The notes under the pieces were generated by a model that was given only the letters and a program-made list of their open reading frames with translations, was not told the DNA's origin and searched no databases. A DNA stretch of 64,000 nucleotides from Auanema rhodensis. Its lineage: Eukaryota; Nematoda; Chromadorea; Rhabditida; Rhabditidae. Both the position numbers and the translations under genes were made by a program. Positions 1 to 11,827 of this stretch are shown in pieces (positions within the stretch are counted from its first letter, which is position 1; every line of letters starts with the position of its first letter). The DNA is taken from assembly GCA_964057225.1 (NCBI GenBank), contig OZ059897.1, positions 12,400,001 to 12,464,000 of the forward strand, in the 5' to 3' direction.

Positions 1-53
1 CAAAAAGTAAATTATAACAAATATAAATAGAATAGATAATAACAAAGTTTAAG

Positions 54-3000
54 TTGAAACAAGAAAGTGATCGTTTACGTCAAGAAATGGAAGAACTTCG
101 ACAAGAATTGCGAGAAACACGAGCGGAACTGATGACATCAAAGAAATCAGTTGATGAAAAAGGTTTTGAAATTAAAAAAAAAATTTAATTAATTAAAATT
201 CTTTTAGATTTTAATATTTTATCATTAGAAGAAGATATAAATAGTTTAAGAAGCAAATTATCATCGGAAACAACAAGACTTGATGATAAAGAAACAGAAA
301 TTTTAAATTTAAATGGAAGAATTGAAGAATATAAGATTAGAGAAGCAGATTTAAGAAATGAATTAACTGAGGTAAAAATATAAATTATTTTATATATTTT
401 ATATAAATTAATTAAGATTCAAACTACTAATGCTGCTCTTAATATGGAAAGTAAACAATCTAATGATATAATGACATCTATAAGACATGAAATGTCTGAA
501 ATTATGGAAAAGTTAGAATCATCAAATCATAAAGAAGGACGTAAGTTTTAAAAATAAAAATTTTATTATAATAAAAAATTATTTTTAGAATTGAGTTCTC
601 AATTAGAATCTCAACAACATACTATGTCAGAATTAAATGAATTAATCAAATCATTGAAGGATACTGTACAAGATTTGGAAGTTAAACTAGAAACCGTAAG
701 ATTTGAATATTTGGTTTTAAAAATATTTTCTCATATTTCAGACAATGGATGATGTTAGAATAGCAAGAGATGATTCAGAAAGTCAGCGAATTTTACTAAA
801 AGAAAAAGTTAAAGAATTAACAGAAACAGTTAAAATACTCGAAGAAGTTCGAAGGTTTTTCCAATATTTTTCGAATTTTAATTTTTTTTTTAATTTTTAG
901 AGAAAAAGATATGTTAATTGATGATGTTACATCTTATAAAACAGAAAAAGAACAGAATTTAGCTAAACTTGGAAATTTGGAAGAAGATTTGAAACAAAAA
1001 AATGAAAATGTAAGCTATTTTGAAGAATTTCATTAATATTTTCTATTTTTTAGATTGATGAATTCAGAAGAATAATGGAAGATCTTAGAGAAAGTCTTGA
1101 AAAAACTAAAGAACATGCTCAAGAAAAACAAATTTTAGTTGAAAATCTAGAAGGTATCATTGAAATATTTGAAGATATATGTATATACAATATTTAATAT
1201 TTAGCTCGAGTTGAAACAATAACTGCCAGTATGACGAGTTTGGAAGAAAATCATAAAGCAGAGCTTTTACGAAGAGATGAAACAGAGAAAATCCGAGATT
1301 TGGAACAAGAACAAATTGTTCAAAATCATACGGATAATACACAAAAAGAAATTGTAAATTTATTATTTTATTTTAATTTTAAAATAATTTTTAATAGAAA
1401 CGATTGGAAAAAGAATTGAAGAATTGTGAAGAACGGTTACAAAACATGACAACGACTTATGAGAAATTAGTAGAAGACGAATCAGAATTACGGATGAAAC
1501 ATGAAGAAATGAAGTAAAAATCCATAAAATATATCAAAATTAAATAATTTTTGAATTTCAGAGATAATTTGGAGCAATCTTTGATGAAATGTAGAAAGGA
1601 AGTTGAGCATTTAAAAGATCAAAATCATCAAGAAAGAGAAGAATGGGAAGATGAACGAAAACATGTATTTCCTTTAGTATTAACTTGAATTTAAAAAACT
1701 TTTTTCAGCTTGAAAAGTCGAAAGCTAATGCTTTAGCAAATATGAAAGAAGAAATGAATACATTAGAAGAAAATATAAGAAAAGGACTTGATCGAGAAGA
1801 AATTCTTCAGAATTCTATCAGTGATCTCAATGAGCAAATTGCAGAATTACAAAGAAAAATGTTTGAATCTAATAGAACAATGGAAGAGAAAAGGTTTTTT
1901 AATTTTTAAATTTTGTTAATTTTTATAAATTTTAGTGATGATATCCAATTAAAAGAGAAAGAACTTGAAGATGAAAAGAGGAGCATAGCAGTACAAATGG
2001 AAGAATTAAACCTTAAAGTTAGTTTTCCTTTTCTTTCGTTTCCCTTTAATTTTTTGCTTCAAATCCTTTCAATTATAACTTTTTTTGTAGTAATTTCTCA
2101 ATCAAATATATTTCCAGCAAAAAGGAAATGTCTTATTACTTTTCTAACTTAACAAACTAATTCAAGCATAAAGTAATATTTGACTGAAAATAGCTAAACA
2201 CACATCTACACTATTAGCCGATGTTTCAGCTCTTTTGAATTCACTATTTGACCAAAAAATGAAAAATAACTTTTTTTATTATTTGTAAATGTTTATATAT
2301 TGTTTTTAGTTAATTAAAGTTACAACTCAACTTGATGAAAGTCAAAGGAAAGTCATCTCAACTGAGAAAGAATTAGCAAGAAACGAAGCTGCCATGAATA
2401 AAAGTATTTTGTTCATTATTATATTTATTATATTTTAACAACAATCTTTATAGAAACAGCAACATTAAGTGAATTTGAAGAAAAAGTTGAAAATTTAATT
2501 AAAAAATTAACGGAACATGAGAAAGAAGAAAATAATTTGAAAGATAAATTTGCTATATTAGAAAGACAAAATTCTGAGTTACAAGCTGCAAAAGAAAGAA
2601 CTCAAAAGCGATTAACGGATGAAATCAAACGATGTGAAGGTGAGTTTTCATTTTTAATAAAGTTATTTGTTTATTTATTTTTGTTTTTAGAATTAGAAGA
2701 TCGTTTAAGAGAAGCTCAAAAAGGTATTCAACATGAGAAAGCTAAAACTCAATTAGACGAAGAACTTAAGATAGAACGAGATAGTAAATTACAATCTTTA
2801 GTGAATAAGGTTTAAAATATTTTTTTAATTATTTAAATATTATATATTATTATAGAAAAAACAATTGGAATTAGAGTTAATTGATTATCAAGCAAAATCT
2901 GATTCAAATTCAGAATTAGTAAAGAAGTTTGAGAATGAAATGGCTGTATTTGGAGAAGAATTGAGAAATGAAAAGAATATGGTAAAATTTGAAAAAATTG

Positions 3001-6000
3001 AATTTTTATAAATTAATTTGTATTTTAAGTGTGTTGAATTAACAAAAACAAATGAAGAACTTAAAAGATCAGTAAGAACATTAACAGATGAATTAGAATC
3101 AGTTCGTAATGCATTGGAGAAAAAGATATCATTAGGACGACAAGCTAATAATGATTTATTGGCTAATTATAGAGAAGTAAGTTATTTAATTTCAAAAATT
3201 TAAAATATAAAAATATTTAGTCTGAAAAACGATATGTTGATATTCAAACAGAAAATGAACAACTTAGAGGACAAATTACTACTTTGAAGTTTGTTTTTGT
3301 TTATAATATTCTTGTTATTATCTAATTATTTGAAATTTATTTATATTTTGCAGCTTAAAACTTGAACGTTTGGATACCAAAAAGCGTGAAGTTGAACGTC
3401 GATGTGATGATATGGATTCAAGAAATTCAGAATTAAGTCGAAGATTAACCCAATATGAAAGAAGTGCTCGCTTAGCATTGAATCTTTCAAGTTGCTCTTA
3501 CTTTTTCATTCAAAAACTTCAAATTTATGATTCAGAATCCCAATCAAACATGAGACCGGGAACATCAATTACTGATTTGCCTCGTAGTTTTACATCAGGT
3601 TTTTTAATAATTATATAAATTATAATAAAATATTATTTAGGAATTGGTGAGTCTCATTCCATTATTAGAGCAGCAACAAGTTCAGCAGATCTATCCATGC
3701 ATACAAGTCCAGATAAATCGGTAAAAAAGTTTTCTTTTGGAAAATTTGAAAGAAAAATTTATAATTTTTAGGTTCATTTCAACGATGATATATCTCCACA
3801 ACTTGATATGAGTTCATCAATGGATATAACTTTAAGATATTTAAAAGAAAGAATATCTCAATTAGAAAGAGATAAAGCATCTCTAACCTCTGAAATGGAT
3901 GATAAAACATTTGATTTGAAGAATTGTAAGAAGAAATTGGAAGAAGCAACAAATTTATTGAAAGATATGGAAAAGAAGATTAATTTTATGGAAAATGGTT
4001 TGTTTAATTTTCAATTGAAAATCTAAATTAAAACTTTTTTTAAGAAAATCGAACATTGGAAACAAGATTATCAAGTCAACGACAATTATATTTATCAAAT
4101 GAAGAATCAATTAGAAGTAAAGAAGGAGAACATCGAGCTATGAAAGCTAAGATAACAAATGCAGATTTACATCTTAGAGAAAAAGACACAAAAATCAATC
4201 AAATGATGGTAAAGTGGAAAAAATATGGAAAAATAAAAATTTTGTATTTTAGTCTCAGATGGAAGCACTACGATTAGAATTAGCTACTGTAAATGCTGAT
4301 AAGCATAAGCTTAGTGCAAACTTGAAAACACTGGAGGATGAACTTCATGATATTGAGGAAGAGAAGAATACTGTAGAAAGTGAAAGAAATCGTTTCCATA
4401 GAATGGTTAAAGAACTACAAGATGATATAAAGGTGATTTCAATTTATCTCAAAACTTTTTTTCAATTGATGAAACTTTTAGACAGCCAATAAACGATGTG
4501 AGGTACTTGATGATGAAAAGAAAAAAATTGAAAGAAATTTATTGGATGTAAGACGAACAGCTCAACATGACAAAGAGGCTTTAGAGAAACTTCAAACAGA
4601 AGAAAGACATTGGAGAATGACTGTGAATAGTTATATATCATATATTCTGAATATTTTAATAATTTAGGCTGTAAATGTGAAAAAGACTTCAGATGATTTT
4701 CATAAACAGAGATATGAAGAAAAGATAAGTAATCTTCAACATAGCCATGATGCAGCTGTAGCTAGATATGAAGCTGCAATTTCTGATTCTGATCGACTTC
4801 GGTATCAAAATTCTTTAATGATATTCTTAATTATTTTGAATTTTCAGCCTTGAACTTCGAGAATATAATCAGAAGATAACATCCTTAAATATAAAATTGG
4901 CTGAAGTGGAGAATAGAGCTGTATCTGAAAAGGAAAATAACCAATCTATAAGTCAACAACTATCCGCATTCCAACGAGTTGAACTTGAATGGACTAAGCT
5001 TGAAAAAGAAATGAGAGAAGAACTCAAAATGCTTAGAAAGGAGAAACTTCAAATGAGTTCTGAGGCGGAAGAGCAGAAACGTAAACTAACAAGAGTCGAT
5101 ATTGAAAGGAAAGAGTTAGATACCATAAGAGCAAGACTTGAAAGAGAAATAGCAGCTTTGAAGAAGCATTTATCAGCGGTAAATATTGAAATATATAAAT
5201 AATATTAAAACAAATTGTTTTTCAGTTAGAGGAAGATCGTAATAGAATGGATGCAGCTATTAGAGAAACAATGTCTGAACGAAAAGCAATAGATAAATCA
5301 TTAGCTGCAATGGAAAAAGAAAATTCTGAATTATATCGAAATTGCTCACAACTTCAAGCTCAAGTAATTAAGTTTTAAAGAAAAATAATTAAGTTCTGAT
5401 TATAGATTCAACAATTAGAAAAGGATAGTAGTCAAAGAACTGTAAGTAAATTAATGAAAGAACAATCTTCATATGAAGCAAGGATTAATAAATTAACTCA
5501 AGATAAGAAACAAGTAAGCTTTCATTTGAAATTAATTAAACTTGGTTTATTCACAAAACTTACAGCTTGAAATTATTATGGAACAAAAGGAAAATGCTTT
5601 TGTTCATAAACGAAAAATGCTCGAATCTCAACTGTCACTTCTGCGTGAGCAACTAGAAGCAGAACGAAGACGTCGACTTTCTGGACGCTTTGAACGTGCC
5701 ACAGATAGTCGTATGAGTCGTTCAACTGCATCTGGGCCAGCTAATACTTCTGTACAACGGGGAATAGGCAAAAGTCCATTCAGGGTATGATCATTTGCCT
5801 CGACCAATAACTGCCATTTAAAGCTTATATTTAACACCTAACAACAGCATGTTAATAGCCTGCTATGTAAAAGATTTGTGCATGATTTTAGTGTTCTATT
5901 TTTAGGATAAAATCTCAACTTCTTGCACTTCACTTAGCACAGTTCAAATGTTTTCTCAACAAAAATATGTAAAAACTGTCAAAGTTCAGAGCACATGTGA

Positions 6001-6726
6001 TGCCTTGTCTTATTCGTGTAACCCTTCACAGCCTCACGAAGTTTAGTACACATTACCCGGTTTTAATCTCTTTTAACGTTGTAAAAGAGTTTAAAAAATT
6101 TAATTTAAAATTGAAAAAAGCATGTTTATTATAATATTTTAATACAAAATAATTTTAATGTCATTTACACTAGTCTTTTCATGATCTCACTAACTTTCAT
6201 GATCTCAATCTATTTTTAGATCTCTTTATTCACAAAAAAAAAAGAAAATCTCAAATCATATATTTTGTTTATTATTTGTTTATTTAAATCAATATTGTAT
6301 TATTTATTTATTTAAAAACAAATAATAATTCTTTTTAGGTATTACGATATAATTACTCTTTTTGCACAATCACTTATACACACATACTCACTCAAATGAT
6401 TGTATTTAGTTGAATTATAGATGAGATTAATATAGAGATTTTCATAGAATTTTAATGTTAACTGAAAACCAAATCGTTTTGTCCTTCTTCTTCATTGCAA
6501 AATTTTTAATAAAAATAAAGATTTTAGTTTATTTTACACATTTTGTTAATATTATACTAACAATATTCGTTTTATGTTAATTATATTAATTTAATATTTT
6601 TTTTATTTTCAGATAAAATATGAATATAGTGATGTGATGTATAGTGTACGTGGTGTTAGTCGTTCTTCTTCTATCAGTTATTACGATACTGATACTTTAA
6701 CTAGTAGAGAAACGTTAATTATGTGA
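54..6726 (+). CDS. Rootletin-like coiled-coil protein, 5'-partial, about 29-30 exons in window
   Basis: At least 29 exons (54-162, 208-371, 417-540, 589-695 and so on to 5566-5784) join in frame to 4167 nt, or 1389 codons, of almost uninterrupted coiled coil rich in Glu, Lys, Leu, Arg and Gln. A Ser/Thr-rich break occurs in the exons 3354-3598, 3641-3720 and 3772-3997 (residues such as RPGTSITDLPRSF). The last large exon ends in an Arg/Ser-rich tail (RRRRLSGRFERA, ending GKSPFR). Introns are mostly about 45-60 nt with tttttag, tttcag or tttaag acceptors. The start lies outside the window to the left. Great length, continuous coiled coil and a basic Ser-rich C-terminal tail suit rootletin (CROCC; C. 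elegans CHE-10), which builds the striated rootlet at the base of cilia; in nematodes that means sensory neurons. This rests on composition and layout only, so another giant coiled-coil protein (a LIN-5-interactor or centrosomal type) is possible. The 3' end is ambiguous: intron retention stops at 5790, while exons at 5906 and 6613 both accept phase 0 and end at 6046 or 6726. Confidence 0.6.
5906..6046 (+). other. Candidate alternative last exon of the rootletin-like gene
   Basis: A tttttag acceptor ending at 5905 opens a 46-codon reading frame in the same phase (0) as the preceding donor at 5784, and it ends with TAG at 6044-6046. The encoded tail is Ser/Thr/Cys/Val-rich (it begins DKISTSCTSLSTVQMF). 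A second phase-0 alternative, 6613-6726, encodes a Ser/Tyr-rich tail (SVRGVSRSSSISYYDTD). Two smaller pieces at 6873-6896 and 6973-6999 could form a third ending. The sequence alone does not show which is used. Confidence 0.4.
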
Positions 6727-7041
6727 TTATGCATGACAATATAATTATATTTTTTTTCTTTTATTTTTTAGTTTTAGCAATACGGGTTGTTTGTTGTGAT
6801 TGTTTGTATATTATTGTGCTTTACTTTGTGATTGTGATTGTTGTGTGTCATCATTATATTTTTTCTGATCAGGGATCTGAAATCCATAAACAACTGGTAA
6901 TTTATATAATATTATATGTTTATATACTATATATAGATATCAATATATACTTTTCAATATATTTTATTATAGCAACTCAATCACTTTAGTGAAAATTGAG
7001 AAAAAAAAAACTGAATGCATGAGTTTGGTTGATAAAATATC
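6727..7041. other. Convergent 3' intergenic region
   Basis: AT-rich stretch between the end of the rootletin-like gene (+) and the Ly6-like gene (-). Apart from the small possible terminal exon pieces at 6873 and 6973 I see no coding signal. It probably holds the two 3' UTRs. Confidence 0.5.
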
Positions 7042-7831
7042 TTAATTAAAATATATAATAATGAGCATAATTATGAAAAATGATATGGAAATTGAACTTG
7101 TTTTTGAATTACAATAATCCCGATCATTACAGAAACAGTATTTCCATCTGAAATAATGAAGAATTATAATATATAAATACATATATTTAATATAATGAAT
7201 TCAACCGTTTAACTGATAATAATTGAATGAAAATGAGTGAGAATTAGCATATAACTAACTAAATATATGCTAATTAATTAGAATATAGATAATTGAAATA
7301 TAAGTTATTGAAGTCTTACGTTTTTGGTGGTACAGATGCATCAATCATTGTATAACACATCTTATTTCCAACTATTGTTTGATTTGATGGAGTAAGTAGA
7401 AGAGTATTTTGAAACCTGGATAATAATTATATTTTAAATTGTTAAATAATAATAATAATATATTGATTTATAATTTAATATTATTGATTATTCTTACCAA
7501 CAATCTGATTTAAATGTCGTATACCTAACTGTTGGTGCCATTGGATCTATAATCTTAACGCAATATTGATCAGTCTAAATTCAATACAGATTATATGTAT
7601 AGTTAAATACATCATATATATATTACTTGACAATGATTATTGCGATTATCACATGAAGTAGGTCCATCATCATGTTTTGGATTAAATCCATGTATTCCTT
7701 CACATTGTGCACATTTTAAAGCTTTAAGTTGAAATATTTTATATAGAAAATAAGATTAAAACTTGAATATTACCTGTAACGGATAGTATAACTATTGATG
7801 AGAAAATTAATACTGAATGTATATGATTCAT
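7042..7831 (-). CDS. Small GPI-anchored Ly6/three-finger (uPAR-like) protein
   Basis: Five exons on the minus strand (7831-7774, 7721-7627, 7574-7498, 7415-7320, 7147-7042) join in frame to 432 nt, giving 143 residues. The protein starts with a signal peptide (MNHIHSVLIFSSIVILSVTA). Next comes a Cys-rich domain opening LKCAQCEG and closing CFCNDRDYCNS. The terminal C-x-C...CN pattern is the hallmark of the Ly6/uPAR (three-finger) fold. After CNS there is a short spacer and a hydrophobic tail ending in Asn and a stop, the usual layout of a GPI-anchor signal, so the mature protein should sit on the outer face of the plasma membrane. Family members modulate ion channels and receptors (for example Quiver/Sleepless; ODR-2 in C. 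elegans), but no specific partner can be read here. All introns are short except the last (about 170 nt). The gene converges on the rootletin-like gene. Confidence 0.75.
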
Positions 7832-8425
7832 AATTATTTTGATTTTTTGATCAATTTTTAATACAAAATTTGTATTAAATTATCTGTATAAATGAAGAAA
7901 CTGAAGTGAATATTTAAAATAATATTTATAGAACAATGAAAATCTTAAAAAGATTGAACATTATTGAGAATAAAAGATATTAGAACCATGTGCTTATTTC
8001 TAAAACAATAGTAGTTCTTTGAACTATTGTTAGTCTGGCCATTAAATTTGAAAAAAATAGTTATAATAGTGGTTATATATTATGTTTATTAGTTAAACAT
8101 ACTAATATTATTGTTTTCTTTTTTTTTTCCTTTTTTTGTTGTAAAAACATAAAATTAAAGTTGGAAAACTATTTAAAAAAAAAAATAAAAATACTGACTA
8201 TATGATGAGAGTTTGTATGCAACCATGAAGAAGAGAATTGATATATACTATATGAATGAATGAAGAGGTCAATGAATAGGCTATATAAAGTCCTTAAAAC
8301 TAAAGAATTTTTAAATCTTATATAAGAATATTATATGATGATTATATCAAGAGTTAACTATATATTCAAAAATCGTATACAACTCCTGTGAAAAGAAGGA
8401 GAGAGAAAGATAGCGAGAGAAAGAT

Positions 8426-8488
<63 letters not shown>

Positions 8489-10654
8489 TTGAATCAGATT
8501 AAGAAGGTCTTAAGAAATAAATTGATTTGTCATGTAGTTAGCTGATTTTCCATTGAATGTAAAATATTTTAGCAATTAACACTACTTTTTTAACATTAAT
8601 TCTCTTGTTAACACAATTTTTCTTACATTTTTTTTGATCAATCAAATACGAAGAATAGAAAGATAACGATTTTACAAAAATTAGAAAAAAACTACTAAGA
8701 ATTTGAAGTGAGAAAGAGACAAATGAATATGTAATATTGAAATATTTATAATAAATTAGTTAAAAATAAAAATATTAGAAGATAATAAATAGAAATAAAA
8801 GTTTTTAAAAGAAAATATATATATATAACTATATACATATAGTTAGTTAGTTTGTATATTATAATATAAAAAGACAATTCATTGATATTTATATTATTAA
8901 ATGGATAATAGATATAGGGTTTAAGACGATGAAGATAGGGATTGTAAGATGATGCTGGTGTGATGATATTAGCTGATTGAATGAAGTCAAGTCAAGTCCG
9001 ATATTTGTGACGAAAAGAAAATTTCTTCTTTTTTTGTTTCAAAGAGGTCATGAGGCAAATCTTTTTTTTTTGTTTGTGAAATGAAATAATCTTTTGATGT
9101 ACGTCAGATAATTTCGAATATGTAAACGTTAGAATAGAATAGAAGACATTTTGAAATCATAAATTATGTGGCCACCACGATTTATAAACCCCATTATGTT
9201 AGACCAACTGACGGTTTTAACCATGCCAACTGAGTAAGTTTCAAATGAACGTTACATCTGATAAACTTTTGGGAAAAAAAAATTCAAATAAACAATATAG
9301 TTAAATATACAATATATGGTTTAATTCTTCACCTTTTTTTTGAGAAAAAAAAAGTTTTATAACAAAGAGAAAATGCTTAAAAATCAATGTTTTCTTCTGG
9401 AGAGCTATTGGACGACAATTACTTATATTCCATAGACCAAACAGATTGTATTTTCTTTTACTTAATAGCAGGAGCTTTAAATTTGGAGAATTTGAATTAA
9501 AGTGAAATTCAAAGAAATCTTGTTTTATAGCTACTAAAAACCTCATTTTTCAAAACCTCAATAGTCATCGCATAGTAATAGTAAAATAATAAACTCAATA
9601 TTATTATTTTTAAAATATTTATTATAATAAATAAACAAATAAATATAAAATATATGTATAGTTTAGTATATATAGATATATATATATAGAATGATGAAGA
9701 GTAGTGTTCAATGTTAAGCTCATAGTTATAGTTCAGCGAAGATATCGAGCAGCTCATAAAAAGGAAACATAAAGAGCTTTTAGATATTTCAATTTAACAC
9801 ATTACATCATCGATTACATACATTGAAACATCAAGAACTATGGGAAAAAGCTAAGAAGCAAAAAGTTAAAAACCAGCTGATTATTAGTTTTTTTATTTTT
9901 TTATTTCTTTTCATATTGATTTTTTTATATTTTAATTCCTTTTTTTTTAAATCAACACGTTTACCTTTTTTGATGATTCTAAAAAAGAAATATTCGGAAT
10001 ATTCTAAAAAGTATTGCGAATGATACAAAATATATAAAAGAAGAAGATGTCGCTGAAGAATAATAAGAAGAAGAGACCGGATAGACGGTTAGACCAGAAG
10101 CTAGTATACCAAGTTTTTCTTATAATCCACGACTCCGTCATCCTCCACTAAATTCTATTTTACTCTCTCTCTATATCTCTCCATAACATTCATCATTCAT
10201 GCTAATACATTCATATTTTTAACTATTATTAATATTGTTTTATAAGATTTAAATTATTTTTTAGTTTCTCTCTCTTTCTCTCTCTGCCACCTCTGTCTTA
10301 CTATCTCTCTCTATATCTCTCTAGTCATATAATATTTACAATGTTAATACATATATACATATATACTATAAGAAATAGTTATAAAATGTTTTATACAATA
10401 AATGAAACATACATAATCTACATCCTTTATCTTTGAAACTGTCAGCTCTGCCAACAACTTCTTTTGTCTTAAACCGGAAAACTGAAAAAGAACGGCAATG
10501 TGTGAGAGTTGGAACTTAATCCATGTTTCTTCCGAATCTTTTCATGTGTGGTAGTCATTTACTAAGAATTATTTTCAACTTCTACTAATTGATGCTAGAA
10601 GTTCATTTATTTGCAATTATTATTTAATATTTAACTATTTTAATAATTTCAGAT
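7832..10654. other. Intergenic region between divergent genes (Ly6-like - and secreted basic protein +)
   Basis: AT-rich DNA with a long GA tract (8398-8488), an AT run near 8815-8830, and TATA-like TATATAAAAG at 10031-10040. That element sits 7 nt before a 34-codon ORF (10047-10151, beginning MSLKNNKKKRP), which could be a uORF or a 5' exon but does not splice in frame to the next gene. Dense CT-rich sequence runs from about 10150 to 10325. I see no further gene. Confidence 0.5.
8398..8488. repeat. (GA)n microsatellite, interrupted
   Basis: About 90 nt of GA/GAAA repeats with few interruptions, read directly. A complementary CT tract lies at 10971-11075 inside the first downstream gene. Confidence 0.9.
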
Positions 10655-10971
10655 ATGGTTATTAAATTTTTATCTTTATTTCTAATATTCTTAATAAATA
10701 GTATGATTGATGCTGTAAGTTTAACTATTCTTTAAATACTTTTAATTATTATATCATATAGCATCCAAAAACATTTGTTGCGGAACCTGGTGAATTAATT
10801 GTTGTTGATGATAATATTTCTCCAAAATTTCATTTAGTTGATGGTTTTGTATCAAGTACACGGTAAATATATAATCTTTTATGCCTTATGTTGTAATAAA
10901 CTCATCATAGATATCGTTTACGTCTTCGCAAGCATATTACGGATCGTAGCAAGAAACAGGTAACATATCAC

Positions 10972-11022
<51 letters not shown>

Positions 11023-11294
11023 TCTTTCTCTCTCTCTCTCTCTCTTTCTCTTTCTTTCTCTCTCTTTCTCTCTCTTACAAATTATTCGTATAGAAAATTT
11101 TTATTTTAATCCAATTTGTATAGATAACTCGACGTATTGTTGGAGAAGGACGTCGGAAGCCTAGACGGCCAACAACTGAGAAAGTTCCAGAAAAAAAGCT
11201 AAGACGAGGCACAAGTGCTGATTCCAATGATTGGACATTATTTCAACGTACTACTATAGCTACACCTATTCATCATCCCATAAACTTCCGATGA
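10655..11294 (+). CDS. Small secreted basic protein, unknown function
   Basis: Four exons (10655-10714, 10762-10862, 10911-10959, 11124-11294) join in frame to 381 nt, giving 126 residues. The start is preceded by a tttcag acceptor ending 2 nt before the ATG, as for a trans-spliced outron. The N-terminus is a clear signal peptide (MVIKFLSLFLIFLINSMIDA). The mature part begins HPKTFVAEPGELIVVDD and becomes strongly basic, with clusters such as RLRLRKH, KKQITRR, EGRRKPRRP and KKLRRG. These dibasic and tribasic sites would suit proprotein-convertase cleavage, but no repeated amidated peptide is present, so a neuropeptide precursor is only a possibility. I do not recognise the family. The third intron carries a long CT microsatellite that inflates it to 164 nt. 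Confidence 0.65.
10971..11075. repeat. (CT)n microsatellite within an intron
   Basis: About 105 nt of CT/CTTT repeats between the third and fourth exons of the secreted basic protein. It overlaps the polypyrimidine side of that intron and is the reverse complement of the GA tract 2.5 kb upstream. Confidence 0.9.
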
Positions 11295-11827
11295 ACTTAT
11301 ATATAAACTTGAAGTCAAAGTTCGCATGACGTCATAATCACAAATATCATGCAATGTATTAAATTTCTAAAAATGTCTTTCATTAGAAAAAAACATATCA
11401 TGTTTATGTATTTATTTTTCATTCATTTCTATACAATTATGTAATAAAATCATAATTTTTCATCAAGTAAGTACTTTTTTTGATACAAAAAAACTGATTA
11501 TCATCATATGAGATGACTGATGTTTCAACAACTTGGCACATGCTCTTCATAATTTTAAAAATTTCCAGCCTAAAATATTTTATAATTACAAAAATATATA
11601 AATTATAATAAATACATACATAGATATTTATATAATTCTGAAGTTGTTGTCCAAGAATTTTTCCAAATACCATATGGTCATGTTGCGATAATATCTGAAA
11701 TCAAAAATTGCTTTCTGCAGAAATTTTTTTTTTTTTTGATTTTTATCGTAAAAATCGATTTTATTAAGTACATGTGTAACTGTTCTTATGACGAAAGCTA
11801 AGTGAGAAAACGGTTCTAAAAAAACTT
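11295..11827. other. Convergent 3' intergenic region
   Basis: AT-rich, with stop codons in all frames. It lies between two gene ends and should contain both 3' UTRs. Nothing else is seen. Confidence 0.5.

Noticed and set aside
6723-6989. 88-codon plus-strand ORF with hydrophobic Ile/Tyr/Val-rich translation
   Set aside because: Low-complexity translation of AT/GT-rich 3' sequence with no ATG context or splice support.
10047-10151. 34-codon ORF just after a TATA-like element (MSLKNNKKKRP...) as first exon of the secreted basic protein
   Set aside because: Its only good donor (CTA|GTATAC) is phase 0, which does not match the ATG frame of the exon at 10655, so it may be at most a uORF.
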